From the NCBI GenBank assembly GCA_018296165.2, contig JACKQL020000009.1:1240001-1304000 (forward strand): a stretch of DNA of 64,000 nt, read 5' to 3'. Both the position numbers and the translations under genes were made by a program. Shown here piece after piece: positions 13,104 to 23,449 of the stretch (within the stretch, counting starts at the first letter, position 1; each line of letters opens with the position of its first letter). The stretch is from Termitomyces sp. T153 (lineage: Eukaryota > Basidiomycota > Agaricomycetes > Agaricales > Lyophyllaceae). The notes under the pieces are model-generated. The model did not search any database and was not told the DNA's origin. It worked only from the letters and a program-made list of their open reading frames with translations.

Positions 13104-13108
13104 CTTCT
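13104..13108. repeat. Target-site duplication of the chromovirus (CTTCT, left)
   Basis: CTTCT at 13104-13108 directly precedes the left LTR and recurs at 19120-19124 directly after the right LTR. This 5-bp direct repeat fixes both element boundaries. Confidence 0.9.
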
Positions 13109-13475
13109 TGTAAGGGCAACATCTGGAGTGGCAGATCTGAGTCACACAGCTAGTAGAGGGGGATCTGAAGTATATTAGTGGAGTAGACAATGATACAATC
13201 AGTAACTAATCACCTAGCAGAGGGGAATCCAAAGAGAACAAGTCTAAGGATCCCCACTGCTCAGTGTGGTGCATCAGCAGGCAGCGGAGGCATGGGAACT
13301 ACCGTACAGAAGACTGGAGCTGCCTCTGACCCTAGGGCAATAATTGCTGAGGTAATATGGAAAACTCAGCTTCTCTGGAGATCTCTGGGGTTCTAGAAAG
13401 AGCCCCAGAGATGTTGAACAAGCTGCAGAGGTGCTGGAACCAGTCACAGAGGTTGGAAATGGAAGTCCCCTAACA
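13109..13475 (-). repeat. 3' LTR of the chromovirus
   Basis: 367 bp, plus-strand ends TGTAAGGGCAAC and CCCCTAACA. It is followed inward by a CACCCCCCCTCTAG stretch whose complement is the polypurine tract, identifying this as the 3' LTR of the minus-strand element. It contains two copies of a short block (CTAGTAGAGGGGGATCTGAAG and CTAGCAGAGGGGAATCCAAAG). Confidence 0.93.
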
Positions 13476-13564
13476 TCACCCCCCCTCTAGCATGCAGTGC
13501 CTCAATGCATGGGGTAAAAGAAGTCCCTGATTGCTCAGTCCACTAGTGATATAGGGTAGATTCC

Positions 13565-13858
13565 TCATATGGCATGCAGGGCATCTGGATGTCTCCAGTG
13601 GAACTCCTTGATGAGTCTAGGGGTGTGCATGTTCTCCTGTAGCTCCCAGGAGATATCCTCGATCCTGTAGCTTTTCCACTTCACCTTGGTCTGTAGTTGT
13701 CTCTGGAATAAATGGCTATCCAGGATTTCCTCCACCTTGTATTCCTTGTCATTGACCACCATGGAGGGTGGTGGAGGTGGCAGACAATGCCCTGGAATAG
13801 GATTCTTAGGAGCTGGAGTTAGTTTGACCACATTGAACACTGGATAAAGCTGGCACAT
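13565..13858 (-). pseudogene. Chromovirus chromodomain and pol C-terminus
   Basis: The frame ends with a chromodomain: YKVEEILDSHLFQRQLQ, then VKWKSYRIEDISWE, then a helix ending KEFHWRHPDA. The aromatic residues that form the methyl-lysine cage in chromodomains (Y, W and a further aromatic, here partly replaced) are mostly visible. Retroelement chromodomains direct integration towards heterochromatin. A Gly expected in WKGY is Ser here. It follows the integrase C-terminal barrel at about 13860. Confidence 0.88.
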
Positions 13859-13860
13859 CC

Positions 13861-14793
13861 CTGTGAGGAGCCAGAGTCAATAGGCCAAGGGTCCTACCTG
13901 TTGTTCCACTGTGAAGAGTCCCAACTGATGGTGCAACAGCTTTTTTAAGGGCCAGGTAGTTGTAATGTCAAAAGCATCCAGGTAGACTTAATCTCCAAGC
14001 TGATATTTGTGCTCCAGAGTCCTCCTGCAGTTGTAGTATTGTGCCATGTTGTTCTTTGCCTTTGCCAGCACTGCTCAGGCTCCTCCTGTGACCTCCTCAT
14101 CTGGTCCACAAGTTTGTTTACTGCTTCATTCTCTGAGGGTCAGGCCCAGGGTTCAAAACCCATGTGTGGATGCTGTCCTGTGTTGAGGAAGAATGGGGAG
14201 AACTGGGTGGATGTGTGAATGTGGTTATTGTATTGGAACTCAGCATTAAGGAGGAGTTCATCCCAGTCATCCTGGCACTTGTTGCAAAGGAGGCAGAGGT
14301 ACTGCTCTAACTCCTGGTTTACACATTTGGTCTGGCCATTGGACTGTGAGTGGTAGGTGGTGGAGGTGTGGAGCTTCACTCTGAGCAGTCAGTAGAGCTC
14401 TCTGGTGAACTCTGCCACAAATTGTGGTCCCCAATCAGAGATGTAGGCATTAGAGAGGCTGTGAAGCTTCCAGATGTTCCTCTGGTACAGGTTTGCAGTG
14501 CCCATGGTGGAGCAGGTGGTGTGGCTTGGAATGAAGTGTGCTCACTTGCCATACAGGTCTACCACCACCATGATTGCATTGTAACCATGTGCATTGGGGA
14601 GCTCTACAATGAAGTCCATGGAAGCCATGCTCATCATTCCATGGGCATAGGCAGTGAGTGTAACTGTTTGTAGGGGAGTCAGCATTGGAGCTTGGTCCAG
14701 AGGCAGAGATTGCATGTAATAGTATAGGATCCAATATACCAGGACATCTGGGGCCACCAGCAGTTCTGCAATACTAGCTCCAGTGTCTTTCAC
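13861..14793 (-). pseudogene. Chromovirus integrase core
   Basis: The core begins around 14640 with MDFIVELPNAHGYNAIMVVV (first catalytic Asp), continues with SDWGPQFVAEF (14440-14400, second Asp; the usual Arg after it is Trp, a CGG to TGG change), and then QTKCVNQELEQYL (14330-14290, catalytic Glu). A TGA in place of a conserved Trp codon lies at about 14385 and another frame break precedes 14542, so no integrase can be made. The downstream segment DDWDELLLNAEFQYNNH is typical of Tf1/sushi-like fungal Gypsy elements. Confidence 0.88.
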
Positions 14794-14903
14794 TGTCCAG
14801 AGTGCCCTGCAATGTGGGAGTTGTGGTGTTGCTCCACAATCCTCTGATGGAGCTCTGGAATGTTGGGGATATAGATACAGTCTTGGAAGGTCAGAATTCT
14901 ATC

Positions 14904-16518
14904 TCAGAGGGCCCATCCATCTGCATGGACTGCCTTGGCACCAGTGGTATGCTCCAACTTCAGTATCCAAGCTGCTTGCACCACAAGTTCCTCCTGCTGA
15001 CTGTCATGATTACCCCACCATATGTCCCAGAGAATGTCCACTTCTGCTCCCTTGATGGCTAGACCTTCCATGGCTTGGATCATGAACAGTTCAGGGCAGA
15101 GGAGCACAATGTTGCTGTTATCCTCCTCCTCTGTGCCATAGTCTGCTCTCTGGGACAGGGCATCTAGTTTCCCCATGCTCTGGCCAGGCTTGTGGTGCAA
15201 AGAGAAGTCAAAGTTGGCAAGGTAAAGGGACCACTGCGCCTGTAAGTGATTGAGCTTCTTGGCTGTCTGGAAGTATTCAAGGTTCTTGTGATCTGTCCAG
15301 ACCTTGAACTTGTGCTGTGCACCTTCCAGGAAGTGCTGCCACTCCTCAAATGACCAGATGATAGCCAGCATCTCCTTGTCATGGATCTTGTAGCTCTGCT
15401 CCACTACATTCAGGCTCTTGGAGTAAAAGGCCACCAGATGCCACTTCCCATCCTCTGGAGATTGCTGCAAGAGCACAGCCCCAGTGGCAAAGTCAGAGCT
15501 GTTTTCTTCTACCCAGAAGGGAGAGTTGTCATCTGGGAAGAGAAGAATGAGTCTGGAGGTCATGGTGTGCTTGAGAGTGTTGAAGGCCATCTGCTCCAGA
15601 GGTCTCCAACTCCATGTAACATCCTTTCTAGTGACCAAATAGTGGACAGGCATGGTGCAAGAAGTTCTAGATGAATCTCTAGTAGAAGTTTGTGAAACCA
15701 AGGAATGCCTGCACCTCCTTGTTCTTGGGCTCTGGCCACTCCACCACACCTGCTACCTTCACTGAGTCCATCTCTGCAACTCCATGTGAGATGATTAGGC
15801 CAAGATATTCAATTTGGGTCTGTTCAAACTTGCACTTCTCCAGCTTGAGGTAGAGCTGGTGCTGCTGGAGGCATTCTAGGATGAGGTGAGTGATCCAATG
15901 GTGCTCCTCCAGTGTTTTAGTATAGATGAGGATGTCATCAAGGTATACACACTCTATGCCCTCTGCTATGAGATCCTGAAAGATGTTGTTCATCATAGTG
16001 TGAGAGGTGACAGGGCTATTGGTGAGTTCAAAGAACATAATAAGCAGCTCAAACAATCCCTGGTTGGTCCAGAAGGTGGCCTTCTACTCATCTCCTTCCT
16101 GGATGCACACATTGTTGTAACCCCACCAGACATCCAGTTTAGTGAAGTATCATGCCCCCCAGAGGTTGTTGATGAGCTTGGAGATGAGGGGGAGGGGGTA
16201 ACAGTTCTTGACTGTCATAGCATTGAGAACCCAATAGTCCTGAACCAGTTGGAGCAAGCCATCCTTCTTCTTAATGAAGAAGGCCAGAGAGGCCATCAGA
16301 GACTTGGAAGGGCAGATATGACCAGAGTCCAGGTTTTCTTGCAGGAATGCATCAAGCTTGTCCTGCTCCCTGGGCACAAGTGGATAGACCTTACAGCTGG
16401 AGGGTGTGCAATCCAGCAGCAGTTCAATGGCATGGTCCCACCTCTTGTGCTCTAGAAGCAAGTCAAACAAGGCTTTGGAGAACACATCCTCAAATGCATG
16501 GAGGTAGGGAGGTACCAT
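14904..16518 (-). pseudogene. Chromovirus reverse transcriptase and RNase H
   Basis: The first part (16518-16150) carries VYPLVPREQDKLDAFLQENL and the NCYPLPLISKLINNL block of Gypsy RT. After a frame break, 16056-15679 has the catalytic YLDDILIY. RNase H follows on 15749-14904: SSDFATGAVLLQQ, SYKIHDKEMLAIIWSFEEW and VWTDHKNLEYF (the expected Asp, Glu and Asp positions are present). The HHKPGQSMGKLDALSQR tail closes the domain, with LS(R) as usual. At least two frame changes separate the pieces. Confidence 0.92.
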
Positions 16519-17213
16519 GTCCTGGAACTCTCAGGGCCAGCAGCTGGAACATGGTCTGGCTAGCCCAGATCTCTACAACAGAGGGTGGCAGGTGTACAGT
16601 GATAGTGTAGATCTGATCTCCCACTTCTACTGCTTCATCCAGGAACTCCAGCTCATGTACACCACTAAACTCCCTTCTGCGCTCCTCCTCTGGGGCTCCA
16701 CTGCTGCTCCAGTTGTCCTCATAGAGGGCCTCTCTACAAGGGAATGCCAGAGGTGGGGGATCTATGAGGTCTAGATCTGCAAAGAGGAGAGGGCCAGTGT
16801 GACATGTGCAGATGGCTGCATGTTCTTGAACTCGGGCCTGGTGCTCCACATTGTTCTCCACAGCACAGGCAGAGCACTTCTGGGGGCACCTGCTCATGAT
16901 TACCTCTTCTTTGGTCCAATTGACCTCAGAGTTGTGCTTGCAGAGCCACATAAAACCAAGGATCATGTTCTGCCTCCTCAGGCTAGTAATGGCAAACACA
17001 GCACACTCTATGTGGTTCTGATAGCAGAGGACTGATGGGCTTGGGGAGGGGCTGTGCAGTCAGGCCATGACATTTGACAAACTCTGAGTCCAGAAACAGT
17101 CCTGTTGCTCTGCTATCCAGAAGAGCTGTGACTCTGTGGGTTTGCTGTGTGTCTGTTGTCTCCATCTCCATGTCAAGATGCAGGGAGTTGGTGGACATGC
17201 TGAAAGCCATCAC
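16490..17213 (-). pseudogene. Chromovirus aspartic protease and linker
   Basis: VTALLDSRATGLFLDSEFV at about 17140 is the protease active-site loop. The consensus D-S/T-G reads DSR here (GGA to AGA), so the enzyme would be inactive. After a frame break, 16999-16490 carries the end of the protease-like fold (NMILGFMWLCKHNSEVNW) and the acidic linker to reverse transcriptase. Confidence 0.8.
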
Positions 17214-17446
17214 ATACTGTCAGGGCATTTGATGTGCCCAGGCAGGGCTGCATCAATGGACCTTTGGAGGTGTTGGGGAGCTTGGTGGGGACTCCAGAGT
17301 TAGTGTTTATATGTCTGGAGGGAAGTGTTGAGGTTCCTCTGTCTCAGAATGAAGGGCATTGGAAAAGGCAGTTTCATTTTCTATTGACAGACACAAGAAC
17401 CTGTTAGCACCCAGCAACAGAGGTGTACACTTCATCCATCACTCAA

Positions 17447-18487
17447 TTAAAAATCCTCCTCCAGCTCCAGGGGTGAAGTGCACATGCTGATCTCCTCCAG
17501 AGTCAACTCTGGCATAGGCTTGTCCAGTGACAAAGGTCTGGTAGTGTCCTTTGCAGCCAGCAGCTGCAGGAGGAGTTCCTCTTGCTCTGCTATGGAGAGG
17601 TAGTGTACCTCCAGGCCCAGGGGGCAGTGCCATGCAAAGTGCCTGGGCTTCTGGCATCTCTGGTAGAGCAGCAGGGCAGTGTGGAGCTGCCTAGCAGCAT
17701 CCATGTCTATAGGGATCCCCAGTGGCAGGGGGTGTGCTGCAGAAATGGCTGGAGTAAAGGCCAGTATTAGGCAAGCAGGTGTGGGGTGGCAGAAATTACT
17801 GATTGGAGCAGGGCCCAGCACAAAATGTGGATGGCAGAGCCTCCTCCACATCTCCATGAGTTGCCATTGGTTCCAGGCCACCTTGTACTATGATGCAATC
17901 TCTTTATTGTTAGGGCAACCCTCTGCCAGATTGTTGATGCATTCCACCAGTACAGGGTGCAAGCCATCCTGGAAAGTGAGGCATAGTTGAAGGTCATCAG
18001 GGTAAGTGGCCTGCTCTACCAGAGCCCAGAATGAGTTAATATACTCATCCAGTGTATGCTTTCCTTGCTCATATTGCTCTCTATCACATAGTATCAAGGC
18101 CATGGTCTTGGCAGGGTCTAACAGGAAAAACTCCACACAGAAGTCCTTCTCAAAGGTGGCCCAGTCCAGAAAACTTCCAACACCTCTGGAGCAATGGAAA
18201 ACTTGCAGCGCATAGGTAGAGGCATGTCCAGACTTCATGTACAACAGCACCCAGGCTATTTTCAATGTGTCAGAGTCAAAGGCATCCCTACTGAGGTGGA
18301 TATAGGTGAGGCAGGACTGCAGGAATTGCTCCCTGCTAGAGCAGGCACTGTCATATGCATCTAGTAGTGCCAGATGCAGAACCTGCAGGTGTAGGGTCAC
18401 CAGAGCTGCAGGGACAGGTGCAGAGGGGGTTGGGGCTAGTTCCACAGCCATGGGAGGGGCAGAGTTAGGGGTTAGGCATTTGAGCAA
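17447..18487 (-). pseudogene. Chromovirus Gag with zinc knuckle
   Basis: The frame 18487-17888 has the retrotransposon Gag fold: KIAWVLLYMKSGHASTYALQ, then WATFEKDFCVEFF and YEQGKHTLDEYINSFWALVEQA. After a frame change, 17881-17447 carries a zinc-knuckle remnant, YQRCQKPRHFAWHCPLG, in which the first Cys of CCHC is Tyr, followed by a helical tail with EEQEELL. The element's start is upstream near the 5' LTR. Confidence 0.85.
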
Positions 18488-18750
18488 TGCTTGGAGTGAT
18501 TGGGAGATAAAGTTCAGTAGGATGGTGGGTGAGAGATGATTGCATTAATTGCACCTGGGTTTCTGAGTGTAGCAGGCAAGTCCAGGCTTTGTCCTGTGGG
18601 GCTGGGGCCTCCAAGGGTGTGTGTGAGTTGGCAAGCTGAGACATAGAACTCTGCAGTGTTTAATCCTGGTGGGGAAGTGACAGATAGCAGTTTGGAGGTT
18701 CCTTGTGGCTATGAGGGGCTTCCAGACCAGTTTTAAAAGACTTGTTCTGC

Positions 18751-19119
18751 TATAAGGGTGATTTCTGGAGCAGAGGATCAGAGTCATGCAGCTAGCAGAG
18801 GGGAATCCAAAGTATATTAGTGGAGTAGACAATGATACAATCAGTAACTAATCACCTAGCAGAGGAGAATCCAAAGAGAACAAGTCTAAGGATCCCCGCT
18901 GCTCAGCACAGTGCATCAGCAGGCAGCAGAGGCATGGGAACTACTGTACAGAGGACCAGAGCAGCTCCTAACCCTAGGGCAATAATCACTGAGGTAATAC
19001 AGAAAACTCTGCAGTTCTCCAGAGATTTCCAGGGTTCTAGACAGAGCCCTGGAGATGTCAAACAAGCTGTGGAGGTGCTGGAACTAGTCACAGAGGTCAG
19101 AAATGGAAGTCCCCTAACA
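18751..19119 (-). repeat. 5' LTR of the chromovirus
   Basis: 369 bp aligning end to end with 13109-13475. Its outer end is CCCCTAACA directly followed by target duplication CTTCT; its inner end is TATAAGGG where the partner has TGTAAGGG. Most differences between the two LTRs are transitions. Confidence 0.92.
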
Positions 19120-19124
19120 CTTCT
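19120..19124. repeat. Target-site duplication of the chromovirus (CTTCT, right)
   Basis: CTTCT matches 13104-13108. On the minus strand it is the AGAAG inside the codons for VEK of the interrupted ORF. Confidence 0.9.
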
Positions 19125-20131
19125 CCACCTCATCATCTTTGTTGTCTTCTAAGAATCCACTTGTTTTTCTAAGAGAGTCATTAGCATCTTCATATTCCCA
19201 TTGTGCTACAGTTGCTGCAGCTAGAGCTTCAGAACTCTGAACTGTGCTAGTTTTGAGCCACCTGGCATCAAATGTGCTTCTTAATTTATTGTTCTTTTTC
19301 CTTTTGGGAACCATGGTGACAGATTCAGAGGAGGGTTAAATGCTGATCAAACCAGGTCAGAGGCAAGCATTTGAACCTTCAGGGAAATGGTATGACACAC
19401 TCTGCCTTTTGCTTACCACCATTACCTGATTCAGTTTTAGTTGTCCTTAATGTGGATATGTCACTGCATCATGGCTTGAATTTACTTCCTCAGTTAGATT
19501 GTTGATCTTCAATCTCAAGGTCTTTGTCTTCTTCTTCATTTCTATTTTTGTCTTGAGGGGCAGGTGGTGGTACATACTCCCCATCTTGATCCATATCAGA
19601 ATCATTGAACATGTGAGGTTCATCTGATCATAACTACTTCAGAGCTCAGTAGTGGATAGAATGATGATATCTGCTCACCTGATGTACTCTCTGAAGTTTT
19701 TGGATGTTGCCTTGATTGAGGCTTGAATGGAGCAACATGGATATTAGGAGGATGGTCAGCAGTTGACTCTTGATTGATATCTTCTTGGAAAAGCTCATTC
19801 TCAACCTCTGCTGCATGTGCTTGTGCTTGGGCAGCTTGTTCTTCTTTGGACCTTTGTTCTTCTGCAAGCCTATCATGCTTCTCCTGCATCTTGGCTCTAG
19901 AAGCCTGAGGCTTTGGAAGCAGACTGCTGCTGCTGGGTGGACTGATTTATTTGATGCGCAAGTTTTCTAGTCTTGTTGGTAGCTGCTGTGCAACCTTAGT
20001 GTGTGGTGGGGGCATTGTAGAAGTGAGGGAAAGATGGTAAGATGTTTGTCTTTCTTTGGAGGTCAAAAAATGTCTGTTGTCTAATTTTGGCTTGTTTCCA
20101 AGTCACAACAGTTTTCTATCTATGACTTCCA

Positions 20132-23100
20132 GTGGAACATGTGCACATGGCTTGTGGACACACTTCATTTGGGCCTAGAAACATTCCTCATTGTGTATCT
20201 ACATGTACTCACCAATTCAGCAGTACCTCCAGTGCAACAAAACATTATTTGATTAAACACCTATCTATCCAAGTCTTGCAAAAATGCAGCTTTACTCAAT
20301 CAGCAACTCCTCCAACCACTCACCTAGATCCTGCTGATTTGCCTCACCTCACTTTCTCACCTGTTGATGCTTCCAATGGTGAACAGGATGCAGATCATGG
20401 TACTGACATTCCTGATGATGAACAGAATGCAGATCACACTACTCAATTGTTAAATGATGAACATATCCATGTCCAAGTTAATGCAGAACATGTTGAATAT
20501 CACCCTCTAATCAATGGTATGTTGCCTTCTGGACTGACCTCAAGTTTCTATCAGTTTTCATATTTCACAGGTTTGCCATGCAATCAGGATGGCAGTTTTC
20601 TTTCTGAAAATGATGCACCACCTCCATGTGGACACCTCCCACACAATGATTTTTCACCCTATGCAGATTGCCACTGATTTGAAATTGCTGATCTGCTATT
20701 CTGAAAAACTCAGATGGCTGCCAACAACATCAATGACCTCATGCAAGTTTGGGCAGCAAGACATCAGGATCAGGGTACCCTCTTTCATTCAAAAGAGCAT
20801 CTTCATGAAATCATTAACTCCACTCTTCTTGGTGATCTTCTCTGTGAATCATTCTCAGTCTACTACAATGGCCTCAGTGAGGAAGGTGATGTTGAAGCAG
20901 CTCCATGGAAGGTTAAGGGGTGGGATGTTTGGTTTCACAACACACAAAAAGTTTTTCACAACCAATTGGCAAACATGGACATTGGAAATCAATTTGATGT
21001 TGTTGCACATCATGTCTATGATACAGAGGGTAAACAGCAATAAAAAAATATCCTCTCAGGTAATTGGTGCTGGTGACAATTGGTATGTTTGAGTTGCCTA
21101 TGTAACTTATGATAACTGAATGACATCATTAGGATGCCATTGCTGAAGATCCCACAACACATGGATTAACCTTCTGCCCCATCATCATGGGGAGTGACAA
21201 AACCACAGTTTCTGTTGCTACTGGCCACACAGAATGCTATCCATTCTATATCTCAAATGGACTTATTCAAATAATGTTCAATGATGCCACCACAATGGCT
21301 TGACATCAGTAGCATTTCTTGCCATTCTGAAAAGTGAGGTTTGGTATCTTGCTATAGTAGACTGATATTGATGTTATACTATACTAGCAGATGTTGAGCC
21401 CAAGGATTCTGATGAGTTCTGGAAATTTTGCTGAAGTTTGTTCTATGAATCTCTCCATGTAATCTTGGAATCACTGCAGCCATATATGACAATGCCAGAC
21501 ATTGTCCAGTTTGCTGATGGGTACTTTTGCCAAGTAATCCATGGGCTGGGACCATATATAGCAGACTAACCTGAGCAGGCATTGTTAGCTTGTATTGTCC
21601 AGGGATGGTGTGCTCAGTGAGCTATTCTGATGGCTGTTGTCACTTGTCATTAACTTTGCATCTTGAGTACAGATGTACTGCACATCTTGGTGACCCTGAT
21701 GGCCCTGGTGGCCATCATACACACACACTTACTGCAGCACTCTTTGAGTCATTGAGGAGGAAGGCACTTTGGGATGATTACAGCATTGTTTCAGATATAC
21801 TAGTATGCTTGTCTCTTTTCTAACACTTCAAAATCTCACTGATTGCCTGTATAGCCTTTTACACACACATTTCCCCATGCAGACATTTATGAGCTACTTG
21901 CACTGGACTTTCTACATCAAATCATCTAAGGCACATTCAAGGATCATCTTGTAACATGGGTCACCAATTACATCAAGCTAGTTCACACCCCATCTGAGGC
22001 AGCAAAGATTATGGCTGACATTGATCACCGCATTGCAGTAGTCCCTCCTTTTCCTGGACTTCAAAGATTTCCTGAAGGCCAAGGGTTCAAGCAATGGACT
22101 GGTGATGATTAAAGGCATTGATGAAGGTATGTGAACTACTTCATTGTTCACCTACAGTCATGATGATTTGTCTTTTACTGCTGTATGAAGGTTTAATTGC
22201 CCACCATCTCAGGCCATGCACCATCTCCAATGGTAGAGGCCCTCAAATATTTCCTTGAGTTCTGCTACATTGTCCAGCATTCAGTCCATGATGAGGATGA
22301 TCTCAACAGAGTTGATAATGTGGTAGAGAAATTTCATCAGACATGAATCATCTTCAAAGAGCTTGGTGTTCATCCTGAGGGCTTCTCTCCCATTTCAACA
22401 CTCCATTTCACACTATTGCTATCTCATCCAGGAGTTCAGTGCACCAAATGGGCTATGCTCATCAATCACTGAATCTGCACACATTAGGGCAGTGAAGAGA
22501 CCTTGGAGATGGTCAAGTCAATACAAGGCTCTGGGACAGATGTTATTAACTGATCAGCACCTTGACAAGCTGGCAGCATCACAAGCTAATTTTGCTGCTT
22601 GTGGGATGCTTCAAAGCTCACTGTTCATCAAAGATGCATCCACCATGTGACCAGAACTATTCAAAGAAGAGGATGATGATGATGGAGGAGCTGTTCATAA
22701 TCAAGACATCCTTGCACAAAGACCAAGTATGTCATCTGTCCATCATAATCAATGTAAAAGTAAACTCAATTAATAATATCTATAAGTAACATCAATCCCT
22801 TTTGATGCTGAAGGTCTGGCTGAGCTATACCACATTCCCTCCTTCCCTGACCTCATCTTGCACTTTCTCTATGAGCAAGCACACCCAGAACTCAACATTC
22901 CACTAATAGATGTCCCCCTTGAGGAATGTCCAGCTCCAATTGGCCAAGATACGAGTTTATCCCTTGGCTGTTGCTACTTTCTATGCACCAAGTAATATCT
23001 CAGGCATAGGTGGAATGTTTCAGGAGAGGATATGTGCTGTACCTTCATGGCGTGGAGGTCCGCCATGTTATGACTGTGTTTTTGTCATGCATGATGAACA

Positions 23101-23449
23101 GTTGGAAGGATTTTCTGGACTTCACGCTGCAAAAGTCCACCTATTTTCTGACATCACACATGAAAAAAGAAAGTATCCTTGTGCACTCGTTACCTGGTTC
23201 CATGCCATTTCAGCTGAACCATTTTCAGAGACAGGAATGTGGATTGTAGAGCTGGACTGTGATAATTAAGGAGAACGCATCATGTCTATCATTCATATAG
23301 ACAGCATTTTACATGCTGTTCACTTGATTGGCCATGGAGGTGCAGAGCGAGTCCCGAAGAGATTGATGCCCACTAATAGTCTTGATGCATTTCAACAGTT
23401 CTTTGTGAATAAATATATTGATCATCATAGTCATGAAAAAGCCTTCTAA
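20132..23449 (+). pseudogene. Plavaka transposase (CACTA superfamily), decayed
   Basis: Motif order matches Plavaka transposases of basidiomycetes: a C2H2-like finger start (CVSTCTHQF...H), HPLINGMLPSGL-type block, NNINDLMQVWAARHQDQ, WDVWFHNTQKVFHNQLAN and YDTEG (20714-21040). After an intron come the DDE-domain blocks EDPTTHG, SDKTTVSVATG (about 21200), LWDDYSIVSDI, LDFLHQII (21900), PPFPGLQRFPEGQGFKQWTG (22070) and APNGLCSSITES (22450). The C-terminal domain ATFYAPSN...IGGM, YPCALVTWFH, TGMWIVE and NSLDAFQQFFVNKY ends at TAA 23447-23449. Stops at CGA-type positions (for instance before FEIADLLF and in the GNWCW*Q block) and frame changes make it inactive. The last part (from about 22910) is much less mutated than the rest. 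Confidence 0.9.
21803..21854 (+). other. Intron in the Plavaka relic
   Basis: GTATGC at 21803 and CTGTATAG ending at 21854 bound 52 bases. Removing them joins SDIL to PFTHTFPHADIYELL in one frame, the arrangement expected in this family. A second likely intron starts GTATGTTTGAG at about 21082 and ends CATTAG just before the DAIAEDPTTHG block. Confidence 0.65.

Larger units (their letters stand above)
13109..19119 (-). mobile_element. Ty3/Gypsy chromovirus, complete but decayed
   Basis: A 6,011-bp LTR retrotransposon on the minus strand. It has two LTRs (13109-13475 and 18751-19119), a 5-bp target duplication CTTCT, and a purine-rich tract (AGAGGGGGGGTGA on the minus strand) just inside the 3' LTR. 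Domains run in the minus direction as gag, zinc knuckle, aspartic protease, reverse transcriptase, RNase H, integrase and chromodomain. This order with a C-terminal chromodomain defines chromoviruses. No perfect tRNA primer site was recognised next to the 5' LTR. The coding region is broken by several stops and frame changes, and LTR differences are mostly transitions, so the copy is inactive. It lies within, and interrupts, an older minus-strand ORF. Confidence 0.93.
11771..20015 (-). pseudogene. Unknown transposon-associated ORF interrupted by a chromovirus
   Basis: The ATG at 20015 opens a frame starting MPPPHTKVAQQLPTRLENLR, interrupted by a stop, then a Glu/Lys/Ala-rich helix (DRLAEEQRSKEEQAAQAQAH), an acidic region, and a block at 19314-19120 containing LRSTFDARWLK. 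A 6-kb chromovirus then intervenes. On its far side the same frame continues (SAIRKLGIATHT at about 13107), followed by an intron (GTATGC...ACACAG) and a block down to 12680 (KVNLHHLL-like segment, KTAGTLAPWSNLS-like segment). Weaker blocks continue to about 11771. The intact original would be a large protein of unknown function; the helix and acidic start suggest a regulatory or scaffold role, but that is inference. It converges with the plus-strand ORF at 8446-10926. Several stops are present besides the insertion. Confidence 0.5.

Noticed and set aside
14350..16610. Long plus-strand ORFs opposite the chromovirus pol
   Set aside because: They are the antisense of clearly recognised integrase, RT and RNase H; loss of CpG and stops leaves such shadows open.
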